Shown here: in pieces, positions 52,739-61,466 of the stretch
Layout of the letters: every line of letters starts with the position of its first letter
Position numbering within the stretch: position 1 is the stretch's first letter
Source: CAIWHR01 sp963713275
GTDB lineage: Bacteria > Pseudomonadota > Gammaproteobacteria > Burkholderiales > Casimicrobiaceae
Assembly (NCBI GenBank): GCA_963713275.1
Contig: CAVQLG010000017.1
Coordinates: 124,001-188,000, forward strand
Direction of reading: 5' to 3'
DNA: 64,000 bases
The notes under the pieces: generated by a model
The model's input: only the letters and a program-made list of their open reading frames with translations
What the model was told of the DNA's origin: nothing
Database searches by the model: none
Translations under genes and position numbers: made by a program

Positions 52739-53503
52739 CAGGCGCCCGATGCGCCTTGCGCTGCGGCGGGTGCCGCCGGCTCTTCGTCGTCGGGCACGTA
52801 GCAGTAACCGAAACCCCAGACGGTCTGCAGGTAACGCGGAGCGGCGGGGTCGGGCTCGATGAGCTTGCGCAGCCGCGACACCTGGACGTCGATCGCGCGG
52901 TCGAACACCTCGTGGTCCCGCCCGCGGGCGAGCAGCATCAGCTTCTCGCGCGCGAGCGGCTGCCCCGGGTGCTGGACGAAGACCTTGATCAACGAGAACT
53001 CGCCCGTGGTGAGGTGGATGATCCGGTCGTCCCGGCGCAGCGTGCGCGCGGCCGGATCGAGCGCGAACGGACCGAACATCGTCGGGGCGGTCGCCGGACG
53101 GCGCGCCCGGCGCGAGGCGCGCGTCCTGCCGGCGCAGGACGGCCTTGATGCGGGCGACCAGCTCGCGGGGGTTGAACGGCTTCGGCAGGTAATCGTCGGC
53201 TCCCATCTCCAGGCCGACGATGCGGTCGACGTCGGCGCCTTTCGCGGTGAGCATGACGATCGGCACCGACTCGCCGCTGCCGCGCAGCCGGCGGCACACC
53301 GCGAGGCCGTCCTCGCCGGGAAGCATGAGGTCGAGCACCAGCAGGTGCGGCGGATCGCGCTGCAGCTTGCGGTCGAGATCGCGGGCGTCGGGCAACGTCG
53401 TCACCTGGAAGCCCTGCTCGGCGAGGTAGCGCGAGAGGAGCTCGCGCAGCCGCGCGTCGTCGTCGACGACGAGGATGCGGGCAGGCGCGGTTCTGGCGGC
53501 CAT
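52738..53503 (-). pseudogene. OmpR-type response regulator, frameshifted between receiver and DNA-binding domain
   Basis: Receiver domain from 53503: ILVVDDDARLRELLSRYLAE, phospho-acceptor Asp58 in LLVLDLMLPGEDG, TAKGADVDRIVGLEMGADDY and LPKPFNPRELVARI. The frame is lost at a run of four G (53084-53087 on the plus strand). The winged-helix part continues in another frame: MFGPFALDPAARTLRRDDR, HLTTGEFSLIKVFVQHPGQP, RAIDVQVSRLRKLIEPDP and LQTVWGFGYCYVPD. One base too many (or two missing) explains it. The two parts make one normal OmpR-family protein of about 255 residues, partner of the adjacent EnvZ-type kinase. A homopolymer sequencing error is the simplest reading. Confidence 0.88.
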
Positions 53504-53575
53504 CCGTCATTAGGCGCGCCCGGCCCGGCCGCGCGCGCGGTCAAGTTGTAACCGATTGTAACGCCCGGCGGCGCC

Positions 53576-53890
53576 ATGCAACGATCTGGTTGCAAAAGCG
53601 GACGCGGGGGCGGCGAGGCCCCCGGACGACACCCGCGCGTGCCCGCATCGAAGCGCCCCGAGATCATCGAGCCCGAGCCGGATCTTGTCGCAGCGGCCGC
53701 GCCTGCCGACGAGCTGCAGGCCGCCAACGCGGCAGCGCGGAAGAAGGCCCGCGACGAGTGGCTGCCGCTCTGCGCGACGCTGCGCGTCGACCGGAAGGCC
53801 GTGGCGCGGGAGTTCCCCGCGCAGAGGCTGCATCGGTCGGAGGCGTTCCGGCAGCGATGCTGCGGCGCTTCGGCGAGCCTCGCGGACTAG
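53576..53890 (+). CDS. Hypothetical protein (doubtful)
   Basis: A 104-residue reading with an ordinary-looking hydrophilic middle (RPEIIEPEPDLVAAAAPADE, AARKKARDEWLPLCATLRVD). I recognise no family. There is no good ribosome site before the ATG, and its 3' end overlaps the end of the converging hybrid kinase gene by four bases. It lies in the gap between two sensor systems. Might be a small orphan protein or a chance reading. Confidence 0.25.
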   Translation: MQRSGCKSGRGGGEAPGRHPRVPASKRPEIIEPEPDLVAAAAPADELQAANAAARKKARDEWLPLCATLRVDRKAVAREFPAQRLHRSEAFRQRCCGASASLAD

Positions 53891-55722
53891 CAGACTGCCG
53901 GTCGCCGCGCCGCGCCTGCGGGGCGGCCGCGCGGGCCGATCGCCGCGATGGCCGCGGCTTCGAGCGCGGCGGCGACCAGCGGCTTGGGCAGCAGCGCCAG
54001 TCCCGCGCTGCGGGCTTCGGCCTGCGCCGGGTCGCTGGTGTCGCCCGAGACGATCAGCGCGGGGATTGCCCGTCCGGCAAGAGCGCGCAGGCGGGCGACC
54101 TCGCGCACGCCCGAGCGACCCTCGGCCAGGCGCAGGTCGGCGACGATCAGGTCGATGTCGGCGATCCCGCGCGGCCCGAGTTCGGCCTGGAGGCGGTCGG
54201 CATCCTCCGCGGCGACAACGCTTCCGCCGCGGGATTCGAACAGCGCGCGCATGGCCGCCAACACCGCCGGATCGTCGTCGATGGCGGCGATCGAGCGGCC
54301 GGCGAATGCCGGCGTGTTCGCCAGCGCGCGGCCCGGTGCCGCAGCGCGGGCCGGCGCCACGGCCGGCGCCGGCTCGACCGCCGGCAACACGATCGAAAAG
54401 CGGGAGCCGCGCCCGGGCGTCGACGCGAGTTCCACCCGGTGCCCGAGCAGGTCGGCGAGCCGGCGCACGATCGCCAGACCCAGCCCCAGGCCGCGGCCGC
54501 CGACGTGGTGCCGCGAGGAAGCCTGAATCTGGACGAAATCCCCGAACACGCGCTCGCGGTCCGCCGGCGCGATGCCCACCCCGGTGTCGACGACGTCGAT
54601 GCGCAGCGCTCCCCCCCGCGGGCGGGCGTGGACCAGTACGCCGCCGCGCTGGGTGTAGCGCAGCGCGTTGCCGAGGAGATTGTGCAGCATGCGTTCGAGC
54701 AGCACGGGATCCGATGCGACCCAGGATCGCGTCGGGCGGACCCGCAGCTGCAGGCCGGCCGCATCGGCCAGCGGCCGGAAATCGCGGGCAAGGCGCTCGA
54801 ACAGCGGCGCGAGCGCGACGGGGCAGACCGCCGGCTGCAGCGCACCCGCCTCCAGCCGCGACAAGTCGAGCAGCTGGCCGAACAGGCGCTCGAGCGCGTC
54901 CACCGACGCGTTGATGCTGGAGATCAGCGGCCGCAGGTCCGCGTCGCGCGCCTTGAGCGACAGCGCGGCGGCGAACAGCCCCAGCGCGTGCAGCGGCTGG
55001 CGCAGGTCGTGGCTCGCGGCGGCCAGGAACTGGCTCTTCGCGCGGTTGGCGTTCTCCGCCGCGACGCGCGCCGACAGCGCGACATCGGTCTGCGCCTTGA
55101 GCTCGGCGATGAGGTCGGTCCTCTCGTGCCGGATCACGAGCGAGCGCGTGACGAGCGCGTTCACCTGCGTGCCGAAGGCGAGCAGGAAGCCGAGCACGAC
55201 CGTCATCACGGCGGCGATCGAGTAGTGCACTTCGTCGCCGGCCGCGGCGACGCGGGCGATCAACGGCAGCAGCGTCGGCAGCACGAAGGCGTAGAACGAC
55301 GGCCGGTATACGGCGGTCAGGTTGACGCCACCGAGCACCACGCCGAACTGGCAGACGATCAACAGCGCCTGGTGTGCGGCCGAGGTCGGGTAGAAGACGA
55401 CGGCGGCCGCGCCCCAGAGCGCACCGGCGACGAAGGAACCGGTGGCCCAGCGCCGACCCCAGGCCGGCGCCGCCTCGGGCGCGGGTTGCGCGCGGCGGTA
55501 AGCGCGGGCCAGCGCGCCGCGCCACGCCTGGTTGGCGAGGATCGCGGCGATCCAGACCGCGATCCCCGCGGCGGGGATCTGGTCGCCCAACACGAGGCAC
55601 AGGATCACCGCGCCCAGCAGCATGAACGCCGTCGTCCGGGGCCACGACGCGTACAGCGTGGCCACCTCGTCGGCGACGGCGCGCGATAGCATCGGCGCCG
55701 AAGGCGTGCCGACCGGCAACAT
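53887..55722 (-). CDS. Hybrid sensor histidine kinase with C-terminal receiver
   Basis: Membrane-bound hybrid kinase, 611 residues. Residues 30-200 hold about six transmembrane helices (FMLLGAVILCLVLGDQIPAA onward) and no periplasmic domain. Then a coiled linker, H-box FLAAASHDLRQPLHALGLFA with His near residue 237, N-box LLGNALRYTQRGGV, G-boxes DVVDTGVGIAPADRERVFG and GGRGLGLGLAIVRRLADLLG. A receiver domain is at 475-595: AAIDDDPAVLAAMRALFES, Asp in LIVADLRLAEGRSG, IVSGDTS and Lys in LLPKPLVAAAL. The SHDLRQPLHAL form belongs to kinases usually paired with LuxR-type regulators. One is encoded 12 bases upstream. Confidence 0.92.
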   Translation of the reverse strand: MLPVGTPSAPMLSRAVADEVATLYASWPRTTAFMLLGAVILCLVLGDQIPAAGIAVWIAAILANQAWRGALARAYRRAQPAPEAAPAWGRRWATGSFVAGALWGAAAVVFYPTSAAHQALLIVCQFGVVLGGVNLTAVYRPSFYAFVLPTLLPLIARVAAAGDEVHYSIAAVMTVVLGFLLAFGTQVNALVTRSLVIRHERTDLIAELKAQTDVALSARVAAENANRAKSQFLAAASHDLRQPLHALGLFAAALSLKARDADLRPLISSINASVDALERLFGQLLDLSRLEAGALQPAVCPVALAPLFERLARDFRPLADAAGLQLRVRPTRSWVASDPVLLERMLHNLLGNALRYTQRGGVLVHARPRGGALRIDVVDTGVGIAPADRERVFGDFVQIQASSRHHVGGRGLGLGLAIVRRLADLLGHRVELASTPGRGSRFSIVLPAVEPAPAVAPARAAAPGRALANTPAFAGRSIAAIDDDPAVLAAMRALFESRGGSVVAAEDADRLQAELGPRGIADIDLIVADLRLAEGRSGVREVARLRALAGRAIPALIVSGDTSDPAQAEARSAGLALLPKPLVAAALEAAAIAAIGPRGRPAGAARRPAVC

Positions 55723-55734
55723 GCGGCAACGCGC

Positions 55735-56382
55735 TCAGCGCGGACGGGAAAGCGTCTGGGGGTGAATCCCCCGGCGCGCGAGCTCGGCGACGGCCTGGGT
55801 GCGCGAGCTCACCTGCAGCGTTCGCAGGATGGCGCTGACGTGGACCTTGACGGTGCCCTCGGACAGGCGCAGGTCGCGGCAGATGAGCTTGTTCGGCTTG
55901 CCCTGGACCATGAGCCGCAGCACGTCGGCCTGGCGGGCGGTCAGACGCAGCGCCGACGGCGCGATGTGGGCGCCGTCGCCGTCGGGCATCTGCGCAGGAT
56001 CGGTGGCGCGGCAGACGATCCCGTCGAGCACCTGCTGCAGCGCTTCGAGCAGCATTCCCGCGTTTGCCGTCTTGGCGATGAAGCCGCGCGCGCCGGCCGC
56101 CAGCGCGGCGTTGACCGTGGCGTCGTCGTGCGTCGCGGACAGCACGACCACGGGCACGCCCGGGTAGTCGAGCATCAGGTCCGCGAGCAGGTCGAGGCCG
56201 CGCACGCCCGGCAGGGCGAGGTCGAGCAGGATCAGCGCGATGTCGGGCTCGTCGTCGAGAATCGCGATCGCCTCGCCGGCGTGCACTGCCCCGCGGACCT
56301 CGACCCCGCCTGCGAGCTGGGGCAGCAGTTGGGTCAGAGCGTCGAGGATCAGCGGATGGTCGTCGATGACCAGGATCTTCAT
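55735..56382 (-). CDS. LuxR/NarL-family response regulator
   Basis: DNA-binding response regulator, 215 residues. The receiver domain starts KILVIDDHPLILDALTQLLP, with the phospho-acceptor Asp in ALILLDLALPGVRGLDLLAD, VVLSATHDDATVNAALAAGA and FIAKTANAGMLLEALQQVL. The C-terminal LuxR helix-turn-helix is LTARQADVLRLMVQGKPNKL, then DLRLSEGTVKVHVSAILRTL. The start is the second of two adjacent ATGs, five bases after GGAGGA. It is the first gene of a two-gene operon with the hybrid kinase. Confidence 0.93.
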   Translation of the reverse strand: MKILVIDDHPLILDALTQLLPQLAGGVEVRGAVHAGEAIAILDDEPDIALILLDLALPGVRGLDLLADLMLDYPGVPVVVLSATHDDATVNAALAAGARGFIAKTANAGMLLEALQQVLDGIVCRATDPAQMPDGDGAHIAPSALRLTARQADVLRLMVQGKPNKLICRDLRLSEGTVKVHVSAILRTLQVSSRTQAVAELARRGIHPQTLSRPR

Positions 56383-56493
56383 CATTTCCTCCGGTGTCGT
56401 TTTCGCGTCCGGTCGCCATGCCGGCCGTAGGGAGAACGCTAGCGCGCCGGCCGGGCGGGCAGCACCTGTCGGAAGTGACAGGTCGATGGCCTC

Positions 56494-57384
56494 CGGGATG
56501 CTCCCGCTCACTCGGGCAGGGGCCCTCGCGCGTTGGCAATCCCGAGGCCGCGCGCTCGCAGGCGCTGCGCCTGGAGGGCAGGGCGGTCTTCTCCATCCGC
56601 CGCGAGCTGCGGGTCGCGCTCTACGTCGCCGTCGCGACGCTGGTCGCGGGTGTCGGCCTGCTGGTCAAGGCGAACCTCGAGCGCATCGGTCCGGTGGTCT
56701 TGCTCGGCGGCATCTTCGCGGCGTCGGCGCTGTGCTACGCCAACGCCCTGCGCGCGAGGCGCGCCGGCCGCGAGCGTGCGCTCGGCGAGGACTACCTCTT
56801 GCTGCTCGGCGCGCTGTTGTTCAGCGCGGCGGTCGGCTTCGCCGAAGCGCACTTCCGCGTGCTCGGCAGCGGCTGGTCGCGCCACCTGCTGGTGCTCGCC
56901 GGCTGGCACCTCGCTGCGGCCTATCTCTTTCGCTCCCGGCTGGTGCTGGCCGACGCGCTGACGGCGTCCGCCGGCTGGCTCGGCGTGGAAGCACGCTTGG
57001 GAACCGTTGTCGATCCACTGCATCCGCGGTTCGGTGCAGGTCCGCGCAGCCTGCTCTGCGCGCTGGTGTTCTACCTGGGCAGCCGCTTCCACCTGGCCGA
57101 GCGGGCCGAGGTTTCCATGGGCTTGCGCGACGTCCATCTGCAGTTTGCGGCGAACTTCGCTTTCTGGGGCGCACTGGCACTATGCGGCGACGCGTCCACC
57201 CGCTGGATCGGCGCGGTGGTCCTGCTGGGTCTCGCGTTCGTGGTCGGTCGCGCCGGAAGGCATGGACCTGGCCGAACTGGCCGGCGCCATGCAGATCTCG
57301 CCCGCGCCGGGTCCCGCGCCGCAGCCTGGCGCGCGAGGGCAGGGTGGCGCGTTCGGGGGCGGCGGGGCGAGCGGGAAGTTCTGA
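56494..57384 (+). CDS. Integral membrane protein, DUF2157-like, with probable frameshifts
   Basis: The central part (about 56590-57245) encodes seven or eight hydrophobic helices: FSIRRELRVALYVAVATLVA, GVGLLVKANLERIGPVVLLG, EDYLLLLGALLFSAAVGFAE, HLLVLAGWHLAAAYLFRSRL and FAANFAFWGALALCGDASTR. This resembles membrane proteins of the DUF2157 type. The N-terminus (MLPLTRAGALARWQSRGRAL in another frame from 56500) and the C-terminus (EGMDLAELAGAMQ to a stop at 57384, also in another frame) fit only if single bases are restored near 56555 and 57256. Start and end are uncertain. Function unknown; divergent from the LuxR-type regulator. Confidence 0.5.
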
Positions 57385-57538
57385 GGCCGCTCTCGCGCGT
57401 GCGCCCGGTGACTGTAACCGGCCGATGTCGGCGACCGCCCACGTGTGCGCGGACGGTCGGCCCGGTGTGACGACGTAACCGCGCAGGGCGGGCGCCGGTT
57501 TCCGCACCGTGCCCGCCGCGCGCAGCAGTTGGGGCGCG

Positions 57539-57859
57539 CTATTGCCCCGGTCCGCGATACGAAGGGGTCTTCTTCGTCGCGGCGTCGACCTCCTCGGGCG
57601 TCAGCAGCACGACGGTCCTGGCGGACGCCAGCCCCGACTGGTTGACGGCGAGCGCCATGGCCGCCGCGGTCACGTTGTCGGGGAGGTCGACAGTGACGTA
57701 GGCATCGACGCCGCCGAAGGCAAAGTAGAACGCCTCCATCCTGCCGCCGAGCGCGGTGATTGCCTTGTCGACGGCTGCCCTGCGGGCGCTGCCGCCGTCC
57801 TTGATGATCCCCTTGGCACCTTCGGGCGCGTAGTGGGCTTCGAACAGAAACTTGGGCAT
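57539..57859 (-). CDS. GYD-domain protein
   Basis: Small ferredoxin-like-fold protein of 106 residues of the GYD family: FLFEAHYAPEGAKGIIKDGG, RAAVDKAITALGGRMEAFYF, FGGVDAYVTVDLPDNVTAAA and ARTVVLLTPEEVDAATKK. The family's G-[YFV]-D motif appears as GGVDAYV. Members bind small ligands or form dimers; the role is unknown. ATG 57859 follows GGAGGAG after eight bases. It is a single gene bordering the XPB helicase operon. Confidence 0.82.
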   Translation of the reverse strand: MPKFLFEAHYAPEGAKGIIKDGGSARRAAVDKAITALGGRMEAFYFAFGGVDAYVTVDLPDNVTAAAMALAVNQSGLASARTVVLLTPEEVDAATKKTPSYRGPGQ

Positions 57860-58083
57860 GGTCGGGCTCCTCCTCGGTTGTTCGCGCCTGCAGGTGCCTC
57901 CGGATCCTGGTCTGGATCTGCCCGGAGGCGTGGACGCGTCGAAGGAGTGTGCCCGATAGGCAGCGGGAACGAAACCCACTCTTTCAGCGCGGCCTTGATC
58001 GATCGCCCGCCGCCGCCGCCCTCACCCTACAGCTTCCGCCGGACGGGGAAAGCCCCTTTCCCTTCCCTCGGACGCGCCCCCAA

Positions 58084-59745
58084 TCACGGCCCCTCGTACC
58101 GGATCTGGTACTTGTATCCCTGCTCGACCAGGAAGATCTGCCGGTTGACGGCGAAGCGCTGCTCGTCCGTCCCCCGGGAGACCAGCGCGTAGAAACGCGA
58201 GGGGCGGTGCTTTGGGCGCAGGATGCGGCCCAGCCGTTGTGCTTCCTCCTGTCGCGAGCCGAACATGCCCGAGACCTCGATCATCACATTGGCGTCGGGG
58301 AGATCGACGGCGAAGTTGGCGACCTTCGAAACGACGAGCGCCCGGAGCCGGCCGGCCTTGAAGTCGCTGTAGAGCCTCACACGCTCCTCGTGTTGGGTCT
58401 TGCCCGTGATGAGCGGCAGCTTCAGGTGCTCCGAGATCGTTTCCAGCTGCGAGATGTACTGCCCGATGACGAGGACGTGATCGTCGGCGTGGTTCGCAAT
58501 GAGCTCCTCGGCGAGTGCGACTTTCTTGGAGTTCTCCGAGGCGATGCGGAAGCGGTTCCTCTTCTCGGCGTGGGCGTAGGCGCGCTCCTCGTCCGGCGGC
58601 AGCGGGATCCGGTATTCGGTGCAGAGCGCCTCGGCGATGAAACCGCGGGTCTCGAGGGTCTTCCAGGGCACGTCGTAGCGCTTCGGGCCGATCAGGGCGA
58701 AGACGTCGTCTTCGTTTCCGTCCTCCCGCACGAGGGTCGCCGTGAGGCCGAGCCGTCGCTTGGCCTGGATGCCGCTCGTCGCCCGGAACACGGGGGCCGG
58801 CAGGAGATGGACCTCGTCGTAGACGATGAGGCCCCAGTTGCGCTCGCGAAAGAGCTCGAGGTTTAGCATCGGCTCGTCTTTGGAGCGGCGATAGGTCAGC
58901 ATCTGGTACGTCGTGATGGTGATGGGCTTCACGTCCTTGAGCCGACCGGTGAACTCGCCGACGGCGTCGGTGCCGATGGTCGTTTTCGCGAGCAGCTCGT
59001 CGCGCCACTGGTGGACCGAGACGTTGTTGGTCGTGATCACGAGGGCGCTCGCTGCGACGCGCTGAAGCACGCCGAGCCCGATCATCGTCTTGCCCGACCC
59101 GCACGGCAGCACGATGATCCCGCTGCCACCGCTCGCACGGCCCGCGTGGTAGAAGGCCTCGACCGCGTCGGTCTGGTAGTCGCGCAGGCGAAAGGGCCGG
59201 CCGTCGAGGTCGACCTCCCGCAGCGCGACCGCGAGCGGCTCCCCGGCCGTGTAGCCGCAGAGGTCCTTGACCGGGTACCCGATCTTGACGAGTGCGTGCT
59301 TCACCTCCCCGCGGTCGGCGGCCCCGACGAGGAACCCCTCCGCCACCTCTTCCGCCCAGAAGCGCTCGAGATCCTTGTCTCGCCGCAGTCGCTCCAGGAT
59401 CGCCGGGCTGCGCACAACGAGCCGCAGCCGGTCCGCGCCGGCCTTTTCGAGGATCAGCTCGCCGTACGCGCCGTACCATTCCCGGAGGTCGGTGAGCACG
59501 CTCTCCGGGGGTTCGTACCGGGCGTACCGTTTCAGGCCGCCGAGGATCTCAGCGAGCGGGATCTCCAGGGCCGCCGCGTTCCACAGGGAGAGCGGCGTCA
59601 GCCGGTACGTGTGGATGAACTCCGGCGCCTTCACGAGCTCCGCGAAGCCCACCAGGAAGTCCCGGCACTCGGCGTACTGGGGGTGCGCCGTCTCGAGCAT
59701 CAAGGTGTGGTCGCTCTGTAGGACGAGCGGTCCCCCGCCCGTCAC
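58084..59745 (-). CDS. XPB/ERCC3-type DNA helicase
   Basis: Superfamily 2 helicase of 553 residues, homologous to eukaryotic and archaeal XPB. An N-terminal region (1-170) resembles the XPB damage-recognition part. Then come the Q-like RLRDYQTDAVEAFYHAGRAS, Walker A VLPCGSGKTMIGLG near 215, DE-box VYDEVHLLP near 310, motif III LTATLV joined to the XPB-specific RED motif (LVREDGNEDD), LVIGQYISQLETISEHL, VVSKVANFAVDLPDANVMIE and the arginine finger EEAQRLGRILRPK. All helicase residues are present, so it should be active. A GTG at 59745 overlaps the upstream gene by four bases. It is the last gene of a three-gene operon with two large partners. DNA repair or a defence role are possible. Confidence 0.9.
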   Translation of the reverse strand: MTGGGPLVLQSDHTLMLETAHPQYAECRDFLVGFAELVKAPEFIHTYRLTPLSLWNAAALEIPLAEILGGLKRYARYEPPESVLTDLREWYGAYGELILEKAGADRLRLVVRSPAILERLRRDKDLERFWAEEVAEGFLVGAADRGEVKHALVKIGYPVKDLCGYTAGEPLAVALREVDLDGRPFRLRDYQTDAVEAFYHAGRASGGSGIIVLPCGSGKTMIGLGVLQRVAASALVITTNNVSVHQWRDELLAKTTIGTDAVGEFTGRLKDVKPITITTYQMLTYRRSKDEPMLNLELFRERNWGLIVYDEVHLLPAPVFRATSGIQAKRRLGLTATLVREDGNEDDVFALIGPKRYDVPWKTLETRGFIAEALCTEYRIPLPPDEERAYAHAEKRNRFRIASENSKKVALAEELIANHADDHVLVIGQYISQLETISEHLKLPLITGKTQHEERVRLYSDFKAGRLRALVVSKVANFAVDLPDANVMIEVSGMFGSRQEEAQRLGRILRPKHRPSRFYALVSRGTDEQRFAVNRQIFLVEQGYKYQIRYEGP

Positions 59746-61466
59746 GGCTCGACGTCCTGAATCCTGAGGTCGTACTTCTTGCGGAGGAGCTTCAGCCCCG
59801 CTTCTGCGAGGGCGGCGTGGCGAACCGCGTAGGAGATCGTCTTCTGCGAAGCCTCCGCTTCGATCGGACAGCCCACCTGGATCATGGCCTTGCGGCACTC
59901 CTCCAAGAGCGCGCTCGTCGGAAAGAACAGGGTGGCGGTCGTTCGGCGGGAGAGAGCCACCTCTTCTTTCTTCTTTCGGGCTTCCGCCGGCCGCTCAGGG
60001 CGCGACCGGAACGCCGAGATCGTGCCCTCCGGCGGGCGTGCCAGGGCGGCCACGGAGTGTCTCGCGAGGACCGGCACGCGCTCCGCCTGCTCCAGGGCCT
60101 GGACGACGGCTTGCGGGGAGCGGACGATCCGGATGAGAGGCTTGCCCGCCTCCCCGGTCGCGACGTCGCGCACGGCGAACGGCTTCGCCCACGGCAGGTC
60201 CGCGTCGCCTTCCCACAGCCCGAAACCCTCGTACAACGTGAAGGCCTCCGAATGGCCGGCCCACTCCTCGAGCTCCGCGCGGACGTTCTGCGGCAGCGGG
60301 GCAGCGGAGAGCGCCGCCAGCAGACCGGCGGCGTCCAGGGAATCGTCCTGCGCGAGCCGGGCTGCTACCTTCTTCTTGCTGAGCTTCAGGATGCTCACCC
60401 GGTCCAGGGCAACGGTGTCCGCGAGCGGCGCGAGCTTGGCGAGGACCGAGGCAGGGTACAGCTCGGACTCGATGTGGATCGAGAAGTCCGGCTGAACGGT
60501 GATCTTCGGCTCCCGGATCGTCTTCCCCATCACCCGCAGGAAGGTCTCGCTCACCCGGAAGGCCCGCAGCCGGTTCAAGGAAGGGCGGGGGAGCTTGGAA
60601 GTCGATTCGCCGTAGGCCGCGTCGACGTAGCCGAGCGTCAGGGGAATCCCGTCCAGGAAGCGCTCGACGTACCGGCCCTCGACCCTCTCGAACGCGTCCG
60701 GGTCCGCCTGGGCGATCTTGACCTCGGACCCCCAAGACTGTCCGCTCTCGCGGAAATTCCCGTACCGGCCGCCCTCCCTGTCCCAAGCGTGCTGGTAGCT
60801 CGGTTTCTCGGGGATCAGGAACCAGGGCTCTTCCCGCTTGAGGTGCTGCACGAGCGAGGCGGTCTCGTACCAGACGCCGGGCCGGCACTCGGAGAGGATG
60901 CCGAGAAGGGTCCGGCGAGCTTTCGCGAAGTCGATGCCTGGGAGCACACCGGTTGCACAGCCGTGTGTGTTGAACCCATCCAGTTCCCCCACGGCTCCGC
61001 ACACGAAGAACTCGTTGTCGCCGTGCGAGTAGTTGCCGACGAGCGCGCCGAGGAGGGCGTCCTCCTGGCCCTGGAGCGGCCTCGCCAGGAAGCGCTCGTA
61101 CGCTTCGGCGTTGAACCGGATGGTATTGTCCGGAAACGAAGGCTCCGCGCTCGAGTACCCCGCGTAGCTGCCCTTGGTGTCGTACGACACGAAGCCGAGC
61201 GCGAGCGCCAGCTCGTCCACGCAGGCGAGCCAGCCCTGCCTCGTCTCCTCGTCGAGGCGATCAGGGCGCCCGACGTCGCTCAGCGTCTGGAGCAGCCTCT
61301 GGACGTCTGCCTTGGGCAGTTCGTTCCCCCTGTGCGACCGCTTCACCTGGCGATCCCGCACGTAGCGGACAAAGGTGTGCAGGTCCCGCCGCAGGTCGAA
61401 AGGGTTGGAAAAGACCTCCAGGGACTCGGCCGCCATTCTCGAGGGTGCGAGCTCAAGCAGGGCCAT
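59742..61466 (-). CDS. XPB-associated protein with Helicase_C_3-like segment
   Basis: Protein of 574 residues. Residues 318-405 (EPKITVQPDFSIHIESELYP, LAKLAPLADTVALDRVSILK, AALSAAPLPQNVRAELEEWA) match the pattern I know for the Helicase_C_3 region found in large partners of bacterial XPB, which has VQPDF, a LAxFA helix and LPQxVxxxLxxWA. The N-terminal 200 residues carry predicted winged-helix-like segments (NPFDLRRDLHTFVRYVRDRQ, DVQRLLQTLSDVG). The C-terminus has a lysine-rich linker (AEARKKKEEVALSRR) and a final alpha/beta unit. No nuclease or helicase motif seen. It overlaps both neighbours (4 bases with xpb, 14 with the upstream gene), so the three are cotranslated and probably act as a complex. 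Confidence 0.6.
   Translation of the reverse strand: MALLELAPSRMAAESLEVFSNPFDLRRDLHTFVRYVRDRQVKRSHRGNELPKADVQRLLQTLSDVGRPDRLDEETRQGWLACVDELALALGFVSYDTKGSYAGYSSAEPSFPDNTIRFNAEAYERFLARPLQGQEDALLGALVGNYSHGDNEFFVCGAVGELDGFNTHGCATGVLPGIDFAKARRTLLGILSECRPGVWYETASLVQHLKREEPWFLIPEKPSYQHAWDREGGRYGNFRESGQSWGSEVKIAQADPDAFERVEGRYVERFLDGIPLTLGYVDAAYGESTSKLPRPSLNRLRAFRVSETFLRVMGKTIREPKITVQPDFSIHIESELYPASVLAKLAPLADTVALDRVSILKLSKKKVAARLAQDDSLDAAGLLAALSAAPLPQNVRAELEEWAGHSEAFTLYEGFGLWEGDADLPWAKPFAVRDVATGEAGKPLIRIVRSPQAVVQALEQAERVPVLARHSVAALARPPEGTISAFRSRPERPAEARKKKEEVALSRRTTATLFFPTSALLEECRKAMIQVGCPIEAEASQKTISYAVRHAALAEAGLKLLRKKYDLRIQDVEP

Noticed and set aside
51422..53503. Receiver-kinase fusion protein of 693 residues
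   Set aside because: The reading joins the regulator's receiver to the kinase only through a frameshift at a G run; the lost winged-helix domain is intact in the neighbouring frame.
53510..56596. 1028-codon minus-strand reading across the hybrid kinase and LuxR-type genes
   Set aside because: Out-of-frame shadow on the same strand; the true frames carry all kinase and regulator motifs.
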